A stretch of 64,000 bases of DNA, from assembly GCA_017590115.1 (NCBI GenBank), contig JAGGNK010008781.1, positions 1,768,911 through 1,832,910 on the forward strand, given 5' to 3'. Shown piece by piece: positions 22,690 to 32,970 of the stretch. Position 1 is the first letter of the stretch; each line of letters starts with the position of its first letter. Source of the DNA: Montifringilla adamsi. Its lineage: Eukaryota > Chordata > Aves > Passeriformes > Passeridae. Position numbers and translations under genes: made by a program. The notes beneath the pieces were generated by a model, which saw only the letters and a program-made list of their open reading frames with translations, was not told the DNA's origin and made no database searches.

Positions 22690-23245
22690 CTGGTGGCCCA
22701 GTTTAGAGCATGAGCTTAATAAATGTCTTGCTAAGTAGAAAGAAAAGGGGGAAAAAACGCTTCACTATTAATGGGAAAGGAATAGTATCTCTTAATCTAT
22801 GTCTAAAAACACCTTGAGAGTTGTAGGTATTTGCTACAGTCCAGCTAAAGCAATATCCAGTGCTCAGAAAAGCAATATCCCCAAGCTCTGCTCGAGCTCT
22901 CGTGTTGATTTTGATATTTTTAATATTGCATCCAGACAACGGAGCCTGTCAACCACCAAGTGTTCATTTAACTAAGCCAATTTAAAATGTGTAGCAATTA
23001 TGAAGAGATGGGCTCAGATGAGTCAATTTGTCTCAAGTGTTTTCTAGCTGAACTTAATAATATTGGAGATGTGAGAGAAATTGGAAAAAAATTCACCCTC
23101 TGTGTTCAATTCTTTTGAGAAGGCGAAATACCTAATTCACTCTGGCAAATGATGAATGTTCCTCCCCTCTTCTAATTACATCTTGCCTTAGTCACAGCAG
23201 TCTCTAGTAAATCTCCTTTTGAGACTATAACATCACATACTGTCC
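22690..23245. promoter_or_regulatory. Candidate conserved non-coding element
   Basis: About 550 bases of AT-rich, non-repetitive sequence with words CACTATTAATGGGAAAGG, GCAATTATGAAGAGATGG, GAACTTAATAATATTGG and CTTCTAATTACATC. This is the longest such island upstream of the CpG island. It ends at an A-rich run. Confidence 0.4.
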
Positions 23246-23251
23246 TTGGTG

Positions 23252-23289
23252 AAAAAAAAAAAAAAAAAAAACAAAAAAAAAAAAAAAAA
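23252..23289. repeat. A-rich run
   Basis: A20, a single C, then A16-17. No retroelement is recognised to the left. Confidence 0.95.
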
Positions 23290-25273
23290 CAGGAAAAGGG
23301 GAAGAAAGGAAAAGTTCTTGATTAGATTTTTTAATTTTAATTTTTTTTAAGAGCAATTCATTGTACTCACGGGATCTGGAACTGGCTTTTCATGTTGCTA
23401 ACCCCCTTCACTGGCACCACTCTTTCATGTGTCACGTCCTAAAAAAACCCTGAAGTTTGGCTGAAAAAAGAGGAGTGGTGGAGTGTGGAAGCTGTTGGGT
23501 GGGTGTCCCTGTGGGGAGCTTTACAGGCACAGATGGGAGGGACAGCATGTGCCATACATTGATTTTTGTGTTGGTGGTGGTTCAACTGCTGGGACAAATA
23601 AGCATTTCCACACCTAGAAGATGCACTTTGTCACAAGCCTTGCTTAGTCGTTCTCCCTTATTTGAAATAGTCACTGGTTCAAGACATGATAAATTTCAAC
23701 GCTGTTTTCCCGATTAACAGGAAATTTAAAGTGTTCATCCAATAAATATTCCAGTGTAAGAGCCACTTTGGCTCGCTGGTTGTGCTGCCAGGAGGGAACC
23801 TGAAGCCCTGATGGCCAAACCCTCCCTGTGGGCAGCCCCAGCACCTGCAAAAACTCTTCCATTTGCATTGATTTCAAATTGCTTTGGGCTAAAATGTCCT
23901 TTATCGATGTCATTTATCTTCCTAATCTCTTGCTTGCCCGGAGATAGTCTCCATTATCCTGTGGTTGCAAAATTTTCCAGCTAACACGCTGTTTTTAAAA
24001 CGTCTGAGTGGTTTCACTGCCTTGAGTGGGTGGGAGCTGGGTTTGCCACAAGGGCAGCTCCACACAGAGATGAACCTGCAGGGAAAACACAGATGGATTT
24101 ATTTCATTTTCCCATCAAAAACCAGACCTGAAGTTTTGGAGCACCCAAAGAGAGTCTGGGGAGGAGCGGGGGGATCCCCTCCATGGGCTCTTCCAGCCAC
24201 ATGCTTCTGCTCTGACCTTTTTTGGAGGGTGGCTGCAAATGTGAGCGATATTTCATCTCGAGGGTGTTGCCTGGCACGGCAAAAATTAACTGGAAGCTGG
24301 GATTTACAGCTGGGTTTAACAGCAGATTTTTGGGGAATGGCTCCAATGGGTGCCCATGAAGCCAGCTGGTGCTGGGGCAGGGACAGGAATGCCACACTGA
24401 CCCAGGAAAAGCTGTCAGGTGTCCAGCTGGGATTTTCTGGACTGGAAAATGTCCCCAGCACTCCGTGTGTCCCCTGCCCTCACTGCAGGCTCTGAGCTGC
24501 AGGGGCACTTCTGTTTGGGCACACCAGAGGAGCTGCCAGCACTCAGACAGCTCTTTTTGCTTTTGGAGTAGTCTGTTAAAATAAATAGGGACATAATGAG
24601 TCCAAAGGCTTGTCTGGGTGGGAGGGTGAGAACAGCTTTAAACCCTAACAGGGTCTGGGAAGGAGGTGCTGGTGGATGCTCAGCTTCTGAGCTGCTGCCC
24701 ATCCAATTCTCCTCCTTCTGTCTCTGGAACTGGGAGCAGCCAGCCTTCCTCCAGGAGGGAGAAGAGAGGGCCAGCAGCCCTGTGGTGCTGCAGGGGAGGC
24801 TTGGCATGCCTGTCTGTCCCCAGGCCATGCAGGGTGAGCCACAGCCACCCTGAGAAGGGGCCCCGTGTTTCCCAACCCACCAGCTCCAGCCTGGAGGCAG
24901 AGACAGAAAAGAGGTTTGGAAATCTGCTTACAAGTCTGGCTGGTTAATACCCTACCCAAAGCTTTTATCAAATAATTAGCTTTTGTGTTGCGCTTCCCAG
25001 TCAGCAATAAATAAATAAAGATGCAGATAAAGTGAGAGTTACACTTAGGCTGTGCTTTTGGAAATGGCTCCTCTGGCTCTGCCTGGGGCCACTTCCCTGG
25101 GCCCCTGGACTCAGCCACGGGACTGATAAGAGGCACAGGGGTCTGAGTGACTCCTTCTGGACTTGGCAGGCCTGAGGGAGCCCTGCCTGCCTTGCTGTGG
25201 TGGAGTTTTGGTGCGGATGATGCAAACCAGGCAGTGGTTTGGCAAGGAGGGATGTCCAAGGGGGTGCTGGCAG
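23290..25273. other. Intergenic spacer with AT-richer blocks
   Basis: AT-richer blocks at 23690-23990 (words CCGATTAACAGG, TTATCGATGTCATTTATC) and 24930-25040 could be weak conserved elements. The rest is GC-rich. No gene is supported. Confidence 0.4.
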
Positions 25274-25544
25274 TGGCTGCATCCTCCCTGCACCTCTGAT
25301 GGTGGGTTGGGTTTGGTCCCCACAGCAGCTGGGGAAATTGCAGGCCATGGGGCAGCTCTGCTTGATGGAGAGATGGGAACATCCCCAGCTGCCCTGTGAC
25401 ACCTCCACACCGTTCCCAAGTGGGGCTGTCACAGCTCCCCAGCCCCCCTGCCCCCAGGACATCCCTTCTGCCACTGCCCCTCACCACCCCCCTGCAGAGG
25501 ATGGAGCTGGGACTGTGAATGTGCCCGAGCTGCCGTTGCTGTTT

Positions 25545-25700
25545 GGACTGTTTGTCTTGTTTGGGCTAATTATGCCAAGAAAGTCATTATAATTTTATGC
25601 TCTTTGGATTAACGTTCTTGCCCAGGGCCCCATAATTAGTCTATGGTTTGTAGCTTAATGATTCTGAGCACAGTCAAGGCGAACTTTCCAGCTGTAAATC
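25545..25700. promoter_or_regulatory. Candidate conserved element, copy A
   Basis: AT-rich core GGGCTAATTATGCC, AAGTCATTATAATTTTATGC, CATAATTAGTCTATGG and AGCTTAATGATTCTG inside the duplicated block. Dense ATTA/TAAT cores suggest an enhancer. It has an identical partner at 27397-27552. Confidence 0.4.
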
Positions 25701-26779
25701 AGGGGGCTCGGGATGTGGGCACTGGCAGGGCAGCAGACCTGCCCAAGAAACGAGCTTTTTGTAAGCTGAGCTTTGGGCTGCTCAGCACCGTGAGCTCACA
25801 CTCCATCCTCATGCAACCAGGATGCTGCTGAGGAGCTGCAGCGAGCCCCAGCCCTGCTCTGAGCCCCTCCCAGGGTGTCTCCTGCCTGGTGGGGATCCCT
25901 TGGGGTGTTACAGCAGGGGGGTCTCAGCCCTGCACCCCTTCAGCTGGGCACTGCTGCCCAGCCCTCCTGCTTAGGGGGCACAGAGCATCCCTCAGCTGCC
26001 CAGGGAAAGGGAATGCATGGCATCCCTGGAAGTCTGCCCAGCTCTCTCTGAGGAGCAGGCAATTTGGATAATGATAATCTCTCCTTTAGCTCCAGCTATT
26101 AGTTGCTTTAAGCATCTTTTCTTCCTTGATGCACAGTGGCCAGGGGTGTCCGTGCTGGGGCAGGGATTTGGCATGTGGGGCTGGAATTGGAGGTGGTGGA
26201 GTCCAGGTGTGGAAGGACTGGGGCACCTCCACTCTCACCATGGGGTTCATTGATATCTGAAAGAATATTGATATTGGTATTTTAAATAAACCCATCATCC
26301 AAGGCACTGAACTCCTAAAAACCTTTATGTCCACCCTCTCAGGTCTTCCTGCTGAGGGGTATCCATGGAGCCAGAGACCCCAGCTCATCCCTGATACCTG
26401 CAGCCATCCTCCTGGGTTTTTATTTATTGCTGCTTGGGCTGGGGATGAGCTCAGAGCCACACGAGCTGCTGAGTGGGCAGGCTCCAGTCAGCTTGACTTG
26501 ACAGATTGTTTGGGTCAAATCAGAAGCTCCCGGGAGAGTTTTGCAATTTCTTTTCCACTGGAAAATGTCATTAATTCATTGCCAAATTGTTAACAGAATC
26601 AGGGGCTCTGGTTTTAACTGGAGGATATTCTCCTGATAAATGTCATGGCTTTCCTTGAGCACAAGTCCAGGGAAGGGTAAAAAGCCAAAGCCCATGGCTT
26701 GCAGCACCGGGTGTCTCATCACTCATGTCCAGTTTCCACTGAGAAATCTTTCTGAGATTTCTCAGAGATTTCCCAGAGA

Positions 26780-26930
26780 ATATCACTGCCCTGGGGCCGC
26801 CTGGGCCACTGAAGGCGCTCCTGGACCCCCACTCTGCTCACAGCAAAATTCAATATATCACTGCCCTGGGGCCGCCTGGGCCACTGAAGGCGCTCCTGGA
26901 CGCCCACCGTGCACACAGCAATGTTCACAG
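26780..26930 (+). repeat. 75-bp tandem repeat, 2 copies (copy A)
   Basis: Each unit starts ATATCACTGCCCTGGGGCCG, continues through GCCACTGAAGGCGCTCCTGG and ends near CACAGCAAAATTCAAT. The second unit ends with CGTGCACACAGCAATG instead. Confidence 0.9.
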
Positions 26931-26998
26931 AGGTGTAAAAGGCACTTTGCACCTAAAGCCCCTCCCGCAGCTGCAGGAGCATGGCTGTGGGAATGCTG

Positions 26999-27125
26999 GG
27001 GACACTGCTGATCCTGGGGACCCGGCTGTTCCTGGGACACTGCTGTTCCTGGGGACACTGCTGATCCTGGAGACACTGCTGATCCCGGGGACACTGTTGA
27101 TCCTGGAGACCCTGCTGTTCCTGGG
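26999..27125 (+). repeat. 18-bp GC-rich tandem array, copy A
   Basis: Units follow CACTGCTGATCCTGGGGA, with GTTCC/GATCC variation and an occasional 17-bp unit. The array's right edge is the junction of the 1,852-bp duplication. Confidence 0.85.
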
Positions 27126-27396
27126 TGGCTGCATCCTCCCTGCACCTCTGATGGTGGGTTGGGTTTGGTCCCCACAGCAGCTGGGGAAATTGCAGGCCAT
27201 GGGGCAGCTCTGCTTGATGGAGAGATGGGAACATCCCCAGCTGCCCTGTGACACCTCCACACCGTTCCCAAGTGGGGCTGTCACAGCTCCCCAGCCCCCC
27301 TGCCCCCAGGACATCCCTTCTGCCACTGCCCCTCACCACCCCCCTGCAGAGGATGGAGCTGGGACTGTGAATGTGCCCGAGCTGCCGTTGCTGTTT

Positions 27397-27552
27397 GGAC
27401 TGTTTGTCTTGTTTGGGCTAATTATGCCAAGAAAGTCATTATAATTTTATGCTCTTTGGATTAACGTTCTTGCCCAGGGCCCCATAATTAGTCTATGGTT
27501 TGTAGCTTAATGATTCTGAGCACAGTCAAGGCGAACTTTCCAGCTGTAAATC
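27397..27552. promoter_or_regulatory. Candidate conserved element, copy B
   Basis: Identical by eye to 25545-25700, including TAATTATGCC, CATTATAATTTTATGC and CATAATTAGTCTATGG. If the left element is an enhancer, this is a recently made second copy. Confidence 0.4.
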
Positions 27553-28631
27553 AGGGGGCTCGGGATGTGGGCACTGGCAGGGCAGCAGACCTGCCCAAGA
27601 AACGAGCTTTTTGTAAGCTGAGCTTTGGGCTGCTCAGCACCGTGAGCTCACACTCCATCCTCATGCAACCAGGATGCTGCTGAGGAGCTGCAGCGAGCCC
27701 CAGCCCTGCTCTGAGCCCCTCCCAGGGTGTCTCCTGCCTGGTGGGGATCCCTTGGGGTGTTACAGCAGGGGGGTCTCAGCCCTGCACCCCTTCAGCTGGG
27801 CACTGCTGCCCAGCCCTCCTGCTTAGGGGGCACAGAGCATCCCTCAGCTGCCCAGGGAAAGGGAATGCATGGCATCCCTGGAAGTCTGCCCAGCTCTCTC
27901 TGAGGAGCAGGCAATTTGGATAATGATAATCTCTCCTTTAGCTCCAGCTATTAGTTGCTTTAAGCATCTTTTCTTCCTTGATGTGCAGTGGCCAGGGGTG
28001 TCCGTGCTGGGGCAGGGATTTGGCATGTGGGGCTGGAATTGGAGGTGGTGGAGTCCAGGTGTGGAAGGACTGGGGCACCTCCACTCTCACCATGGGGTTC
28101 ATTGATATCTGAAAGAATATTGATATTGGTATTTTAAATAAACCCATCATCCAAGGCACTGAACTCCTAAAAACCTTTATGTCCACCCTCTCAGGTCTTC
28201 CTGCTGAGGGGTATCCATGGAGCCAGAGACCCCAGCTCATCCCTGATACCTGCTGCCATCCTCCTGGGTTTTTATTTATTGCTGCTTGGGCTGGGGATGA
28301 GCTCAGAGCCACACGAGCTGCTGAGTGGGCAGGCTCCAGTCAGCTTGACTTGACAGATTGTTTGGGTCAAATCAGAAGCTCCTGGGAGAGTTTTGCAATT
28401 TCTTTTCCACTGGAAAATGTCATTAATTCATTGCCAAATTGTTAACAGAATCAGGGGCTCTGGTTTTAACTGGAGGATATTCTCCTGATAAATGTCATGG
28501 CTTTCCTTGAGCAGAAGTCCAGGGAAGGGTAAAAAGCCAAAGCCCATGGCTTGCAGCTCCGGGTGTCTCATCACTCATGTCCAGTTTCCACTGAGAAATC
28601 TTTCTGAGATTTCTCAGAGATTTCCCAGAGA

Positions 28632-28858
28632 ATATCACTGCCCTGGGGCCGCCTGGGCCACTGAAGGCGCTCCTGGACCCCCACTCTGCTCACAGCAAAA
28701 TTCAATATATCACTGCCCTGGGGCAGCCTGGGCCACTGAAGGCGCTCCTGGACCCCCACTCTGCTCACAGCAAAATTCAATATATCACTGCCCTGGGGCC
28801 GCCTGGGCCACTGAAGGCGCTCCTGGACGCCCACCGTGCACACAGCAATGTTCACAGA
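28632..28858 (+). repeat. 75-bp tandem repeat, 3 copies (copy B)
   Basis: The same unit as at 26780-26930, but with three copies. The middle unit has a GGGGCAGCC variant in place of GGGGCCGCC. The copy number differs between the two arms of the duplication. Confidence 0.9.
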
Positions 28859-28925
28859 GGTGTAAAAGGCACTTTGCACCTAAAGCCCCTCCCGCAGCTG
28901 CAGGAGCATGGCTGTGGGAATGCTG

Positions 28926-29147
28926 GGGATACTGCTGATCCTGGGGACTGCTGATCCTGGGGATACTGCTGATCCTGGGGACTGCTGATCCTGGGGACAC
29001 TGCTGATCCTGGGGACTGCTGATCCTGGGGACACTGCTGATCCTGGAGACTATTATTCCAGGGGACACTGCTGTTCCTGGGGACAATGCTAATCCTGGGG
29101 ACACTATTATTCCAGGGGACACTGCTGATCCTGGGGCAGAGGAGCTG
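28926..29147 (+). repeat. 18-bp-type tandem array, expanded
   Basis: Runs of CTGATCCTGGGGA with 12-18-bp spacing, and later ACTATTATTCCAGGGGAC variants. It is longer than the copy A array and joins to a third copy of the 26.85-27.12 kb sequence. Confidence 0.85.
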
Positions 29148-29424
29148 TCAATATATCACTGCCCTGGGGCCGCCTGGGCCACTGAAGGCGCTCCTGGACG
29201 CCCACCGTGCACACAGCAATGTTCACAGAGGTGTAAAAGGCACTTTGCACCTAAAGCCCCTCCCGCAGCTGCAGGAGCATGGCTGTGGGAATGCTGGGGA
29301 CACTGCTGATCCTGGGGACCCGGCTGTTCCTGGGACACTGCTGTTCCTGGGGACACTGCTGATCCTGGAGACACTGCTGATCCCGGGGACACTGTTGATC
29401 CTGGAGACACTGCTGTTCCTGGGG
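29148..29424. repeat. Partial third copy of the duplicated block
   Basis: Matches 26849-27125 at an offset of 2,299 almost perfectly: one 75-bp unit (CGTGCACACAGCAATG type), the GGTGTAAAAGGCACTTTGC block, and the ATGGCTGTGGGAATGCTGG block with its 18-bp array. Confidence 0.92.
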
Positions 29425-29470
29425 ACACTATTATTCCTGGGGTCACTGCTGATCCTGGGGCAGAGGAGCC
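29425..29470 (+). repeat. End of 18-bp-type array
   Basis: Continues CTGTTCCTGGGGACACTATT and GGTCACTGCTGATCCTGG, then passes straight into the GGTGACACT array. Confidence 0.8.
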
Positions 29471-30372
29471 ATGAGGGTGACACTGGGTGTCTAAAGGTGA
29501 CACTCGGTGTCTAAAGGTGACACTGGCTGTTTAAAGGTGACACTGGGTGTTTGAGGGTGACACTGTGTGTCTAAAGGTGACACTGGCTATTTGAGGGTGA
29601 CACTGGGTGTCTAAAGGTGACACTCGGTGTCTAAAGGTGACACTGGCTGTTTAAAGGTGACACTGGGTGTTTGAGGGTGACACTGTGTGTCTAAAGGTGA
29701 CACTGGCTATTTGAGGGTGACACTGGGTGTCTAAAGGTGACACTCGGTGTCTAAAGGTGACACTGGCTGTTTAAAGGTGACACTGGGTGTTTGAGGGTGA
29801 CACTGTGTGTCTAAAGGTGACACTGGCTATTTGAGGGTGACACTGGGTGTCTAAAGGTGACACTGGCTCTTTGAGGGTGACACTGGCTCTTTGAGGGTGA
29901 CACTGGCTCTTTGAGGGTGACACTGGCTGTTTGAGGGTGACACTGGCTGTTTAAAGGTGACACTGGCTGTTTAAGGGTGACATTTTAAGGGTGACATTTT
30001 AAGGATGACACTGGGTTTTTAAGGGTGACACTGTGTGTCTAAAGGTGACACTGGGTGTTTGAGGGTGACACTGGGTGTTTAAGGGTGATATTTTAAGGAT
30101 GACACTGGGGGTCTAAAGGTGGCACTGGCTGTTTAAGGGTGACACTGGGAGTTTAAGGGTGATATTTTAAGGATGACACTGGGGGTCTAAAGGTGGCACT
30201 GGCTGTTTAAGGGTGACACTGGGTGTTTAAGGGTGATATTTTAAGGATGACACTGGGTGTCTAAAGGTGGCACTGGCTGTTTAAGGGTGACACTGGGTGT
30301 TTAAGGGTGACATTTTAAGGATGACACTAGGTGTCTAAAGGTGACACTGTGTGTCTAAAGGTGGCACTGGCT
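29471..30372 (+). repeat. 20-bp satellite-like array with higher-order periods
   Basis: Unit GGTGACACTGGGTGTCTAAA and variants (GGCTGTTTAAA, GGGTGTTTGAG), about 45 copies. From about 29481 to 29840 a six-unit, 120-bp block repeats exactly about three times. From about 30077 to 30330 a 74-bp block (GTTTAAGGGTGATATTTTAA, then GGATGACACTGGGGGTC, then AAAGGTGGCACTGGC) repeats about four times. The two periods are separate expansions within one array. Confidence 0.95.
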
Positions 30373-32769
30373 GTCAGGCCCTGCGGATCTCTGCCCAGCT
30401 CGCTGTCCGAGCAGTCCCCTCAGCTCACCGAGGACAAGGGCGCTGTGGCTCAGCTGCCACGCGTCTCCGGGCACAGGACATGTCCTCAGTGCCACCGTGC
30501 CTGGCGACGTGTGCTGCCACCAGCCTGCCCAGCAGCACAAAGGCCTTCAGAGCCCTCCCCGAGCCCAGGGCTGCCGGGCTGCCGTGTGGCTCCGGGATGC
30601 TGAGCAGGGATCAGCCCTTCCCTGCCGAGCCGAGTGATGCAGAGAAGGGACAGGGACACGCGGCGCTCCCACTGTCACTGCAGCATGAGAGGGGGACACC
30701 TGCCCTGCCCTCCCCAGCTGCTGTCCCTGGCCTGTCACCTTGCCCCTGGCCGTGTCAGCGTGTCCTGCTGTCCCCATGGCTCGCAGAGAAAGGCAGAGTT
30801 TGTTTGGGGCAGGATGTCAGTGCGTCATTACCACAGGAATTATTTCAGAGCAGGGGTGAGCTCAGATCCATAAGAGGTTGGAAAAAAGATATCTCTGCCT
30901 GGTGGTGCAGGATTGGGCGGGGAAAAACACACAGTTTAACCAGCACGGAGTGGGGAATGTGGTCCTCCCCCAGCTCATGGGGTAACAGCATCTTTGGGGA
31001 AGGGCAGTGGTCAGGAGCGTGTCCTTCCAGGGGAGAGCTCCGTGGGAAATGTGTTCATGCCACCACCACGGGGCGGCCCAGCTGGCCCAGGAAAGAAATC
31101 CGAGTCCAAATTTCATTCACAGTGACTGCCCATCCTGGGAAGTGAGTTTTGGGAGGAATCTGGTGCTTGTGTGAGCGTGGATACCAGGCAGCTGGAGCCC
31201 AGCCCAAGGCACAGCTGTGGGGAGTTAAGTTACTCGGCTTCCAAAATTACATTTTTCTGTGGTTCCCTCATTTGAATGAGGAAATAATGTAGATATTGTG
31301 AGCAGAGCTTGTCTGGGAGCTCTTGGAAAACTAAACCTATGGCGAGTGCACTTGTCCTGCTGGTGGCACTTGTGGGGTGGCAGTGGCACGGTGGGCACAG
31401 TGGGCAGGAGGGCATTCCAGCTGCATGCCAGCCTCTGGGAGGAGGCAGGAATTCACCTGGGCACTTTGCAGGGAATGGAGTCTGGGTTCAGAAAGCTGGA
31501 TGCCAACTTTAAACACAGGGCCAAAACCCCCAGGATGTCCCCTGGGGGTGTCTGAGGTGTTTTGGTAAGAAAAGAAGTGTGGAAATACGCAATGCCAGGG
31601 GTGGTGCAACTGCAGAGGTGCCCCAGGCTGCAGTGGAAAACACTTTCCACACACAGCCAGGGGAACCAAGCCATGATGTGACAAGGGGACCCTCTGTGCA
31701 CATTTTGTCACCGTGCATGAAGGGGAGATGCTTCCACAGTGCCCAGGAGGGCATCGGCAGCAGCAGGGATGTTGGCTCAGAACAAAATTATTTTGAAGGT
31801 GGATTTATGCAGTTAATCCCCACACTCGTGTGTGGTACATGCAGCAGCCCAGCAGCAGTTCCATCTGTCAGGCTGCCAGCCCCTGGGGCCATCCGGGACA
31901 GGTTGCTGTGCTCAGAGCTGTGCTGAGGCTGCAGAACCCAGCTAACAGGACGTTCAGCATTTCTGTCATTCCAGGGATGCCTGCAAGGTTTCAGCCTGAC
32001 CAAGGCAGCCCTGTCAGGGAAACCAGCACACAAATACTTCTCATTCCAGGCCCTAACCCAGGCTTATTTTAACCACTCTGTGCCCATTTTTTTTGTTCTC
32101 ACCAGTGCAGAGCCCACGGGAGGGTCCTGTGGTGCATTCAGTGGCACTGAGCTGGGGATGTCCCCATCCTGTGCTGCTGGCCATCTTCATGGATTGTTTC
32201 CACCTTCAAGGATTGGTTCTGCCTTCTGAATGAGGGGGAAACCCACATGTGGACATGAGTGGGTGCCTTCCCCATCACTCTGGGGAGTGCTGCTGGCTGC
32301 AGGAACCCGGGAGGTGTCTGCAGCCATCACTGGGTTCACAGCTCAGGGTGTTGGGGCAAAACTCTCCACCCAGCTCTGGTCAGCATCTGGAGCTGGACAG
32401 GGGGTGTAGGCTGGGCTTCCAAGCACAGCAATCCCTTCTGCCACCTCCTGCATTCCCAACCACCTCTTGTTTCAGTGCACTCTGTCCTGCCTGGACACTT
32501 GGCTGCTCCCCTGGGGTCCTGTGTTCCCCAAATATCTGCTTTACCCTGTAGCAAATGCAGGCCCTTGGTGATCACCAGCTGATGGATTCATCTGAGCTCA
32601 GTTTTGCCTGGAACAACCTGCTGGCTGTGCCCAGACTGGCATGAAGAGGGCGAGGCAGGGGCACTGAGATGCTCCTGATGGAGATGCTCCAGAGAACCAT
32701 GGCTTTTGAAAGCAAACACAACAGCATAAATGTCCAGCACAGGCACAGAGCTGTGAGGCGAGGAGGAGG
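30373..32769. other. Intergenic spacer, GC-rich
   Basis: GC-rich spacer, richest in CpG at 30373-30640 and then more ordinary. No gene, known repeat or RNA is recognised. The open frame of 264 codons near its left end begins in the array and carries no domain. Confidence 0.45.
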
Positions 32770-32970
32770 CTGTGGTTCCTATGCAGAGTGAGTGCTACCA
32801 CTTCAAAATTAAATGCAGTTGCCATAGAAATATTAATTGGGAACAAAATCTGAAGATGACACTTAAGCAGAAGATGGAGCGTTACGGAGAGATGAGGACA
32901 GCGATGAAAATAGAACAGTTAAAAGGAGAATTCTTCAAAGGAAGTATCATGTAGGTGAATATTTAATGCA
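32770..32970. promoter_or_regulatory. Candidate conserved non-coding element
   Basis: Non-repetitive AT-rich island with CTTCAAAATTAAATGCAG, GAAATATTAATTGGG and GAATATTTAATGCAC. A short open frame (MVPMQSECYHFKIKC...) crosses it without splice sites or recognisable homology. I treat it as non-coding. Confidence 0.3.

Larger units (their letters stand above)
25274..27125. repeat. Tandem segmental duplication, copy A (1,852 bp)
   Basis: This block recurs head-to-tail at a constant offset of 1,852 bases. Both copies start at TGGCTGCATCCTCCCTGC. Reading the copies side by side over about 1.5 kb, I see only a handful of substitutions (for example at 26132-26135, 26404, 26529, 26662 and 26705) and no frame-length change before the 75-bp repeat. 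The block contains GC-rich spacer, three AT-rich enhancer-like patches, two 75-bp repeat units and an 18-bp array at its right end. Confidence 0.95.
27126..28928. repeat. Tandem segmental duplication, copy B
   Basis: Begins TGGCTGCATCCTCCCTGC directly after the copy A 18-bp array. It follows copy A at offset 1,852, then at 1,927 after gaining one extra 75-bp unit. It loses alignment in the 18-bp array after about 28928. Near-identity means either a recent duplication, gene conversion or an assembly artefact. Confidence 0.95.

Noticed and set aside
24645..25487. 280-codon minus-strand open frame
   Set aside because: No recognisable domain and no splice context. Part is copied in the 1,852-bp duplication with no sign of coding constraint.
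29086..29514. Open frames with LLILGTLL or SPGSAVSPG repeats
   Set aside because: Created by the 18-bp array, which is a multiple of three.
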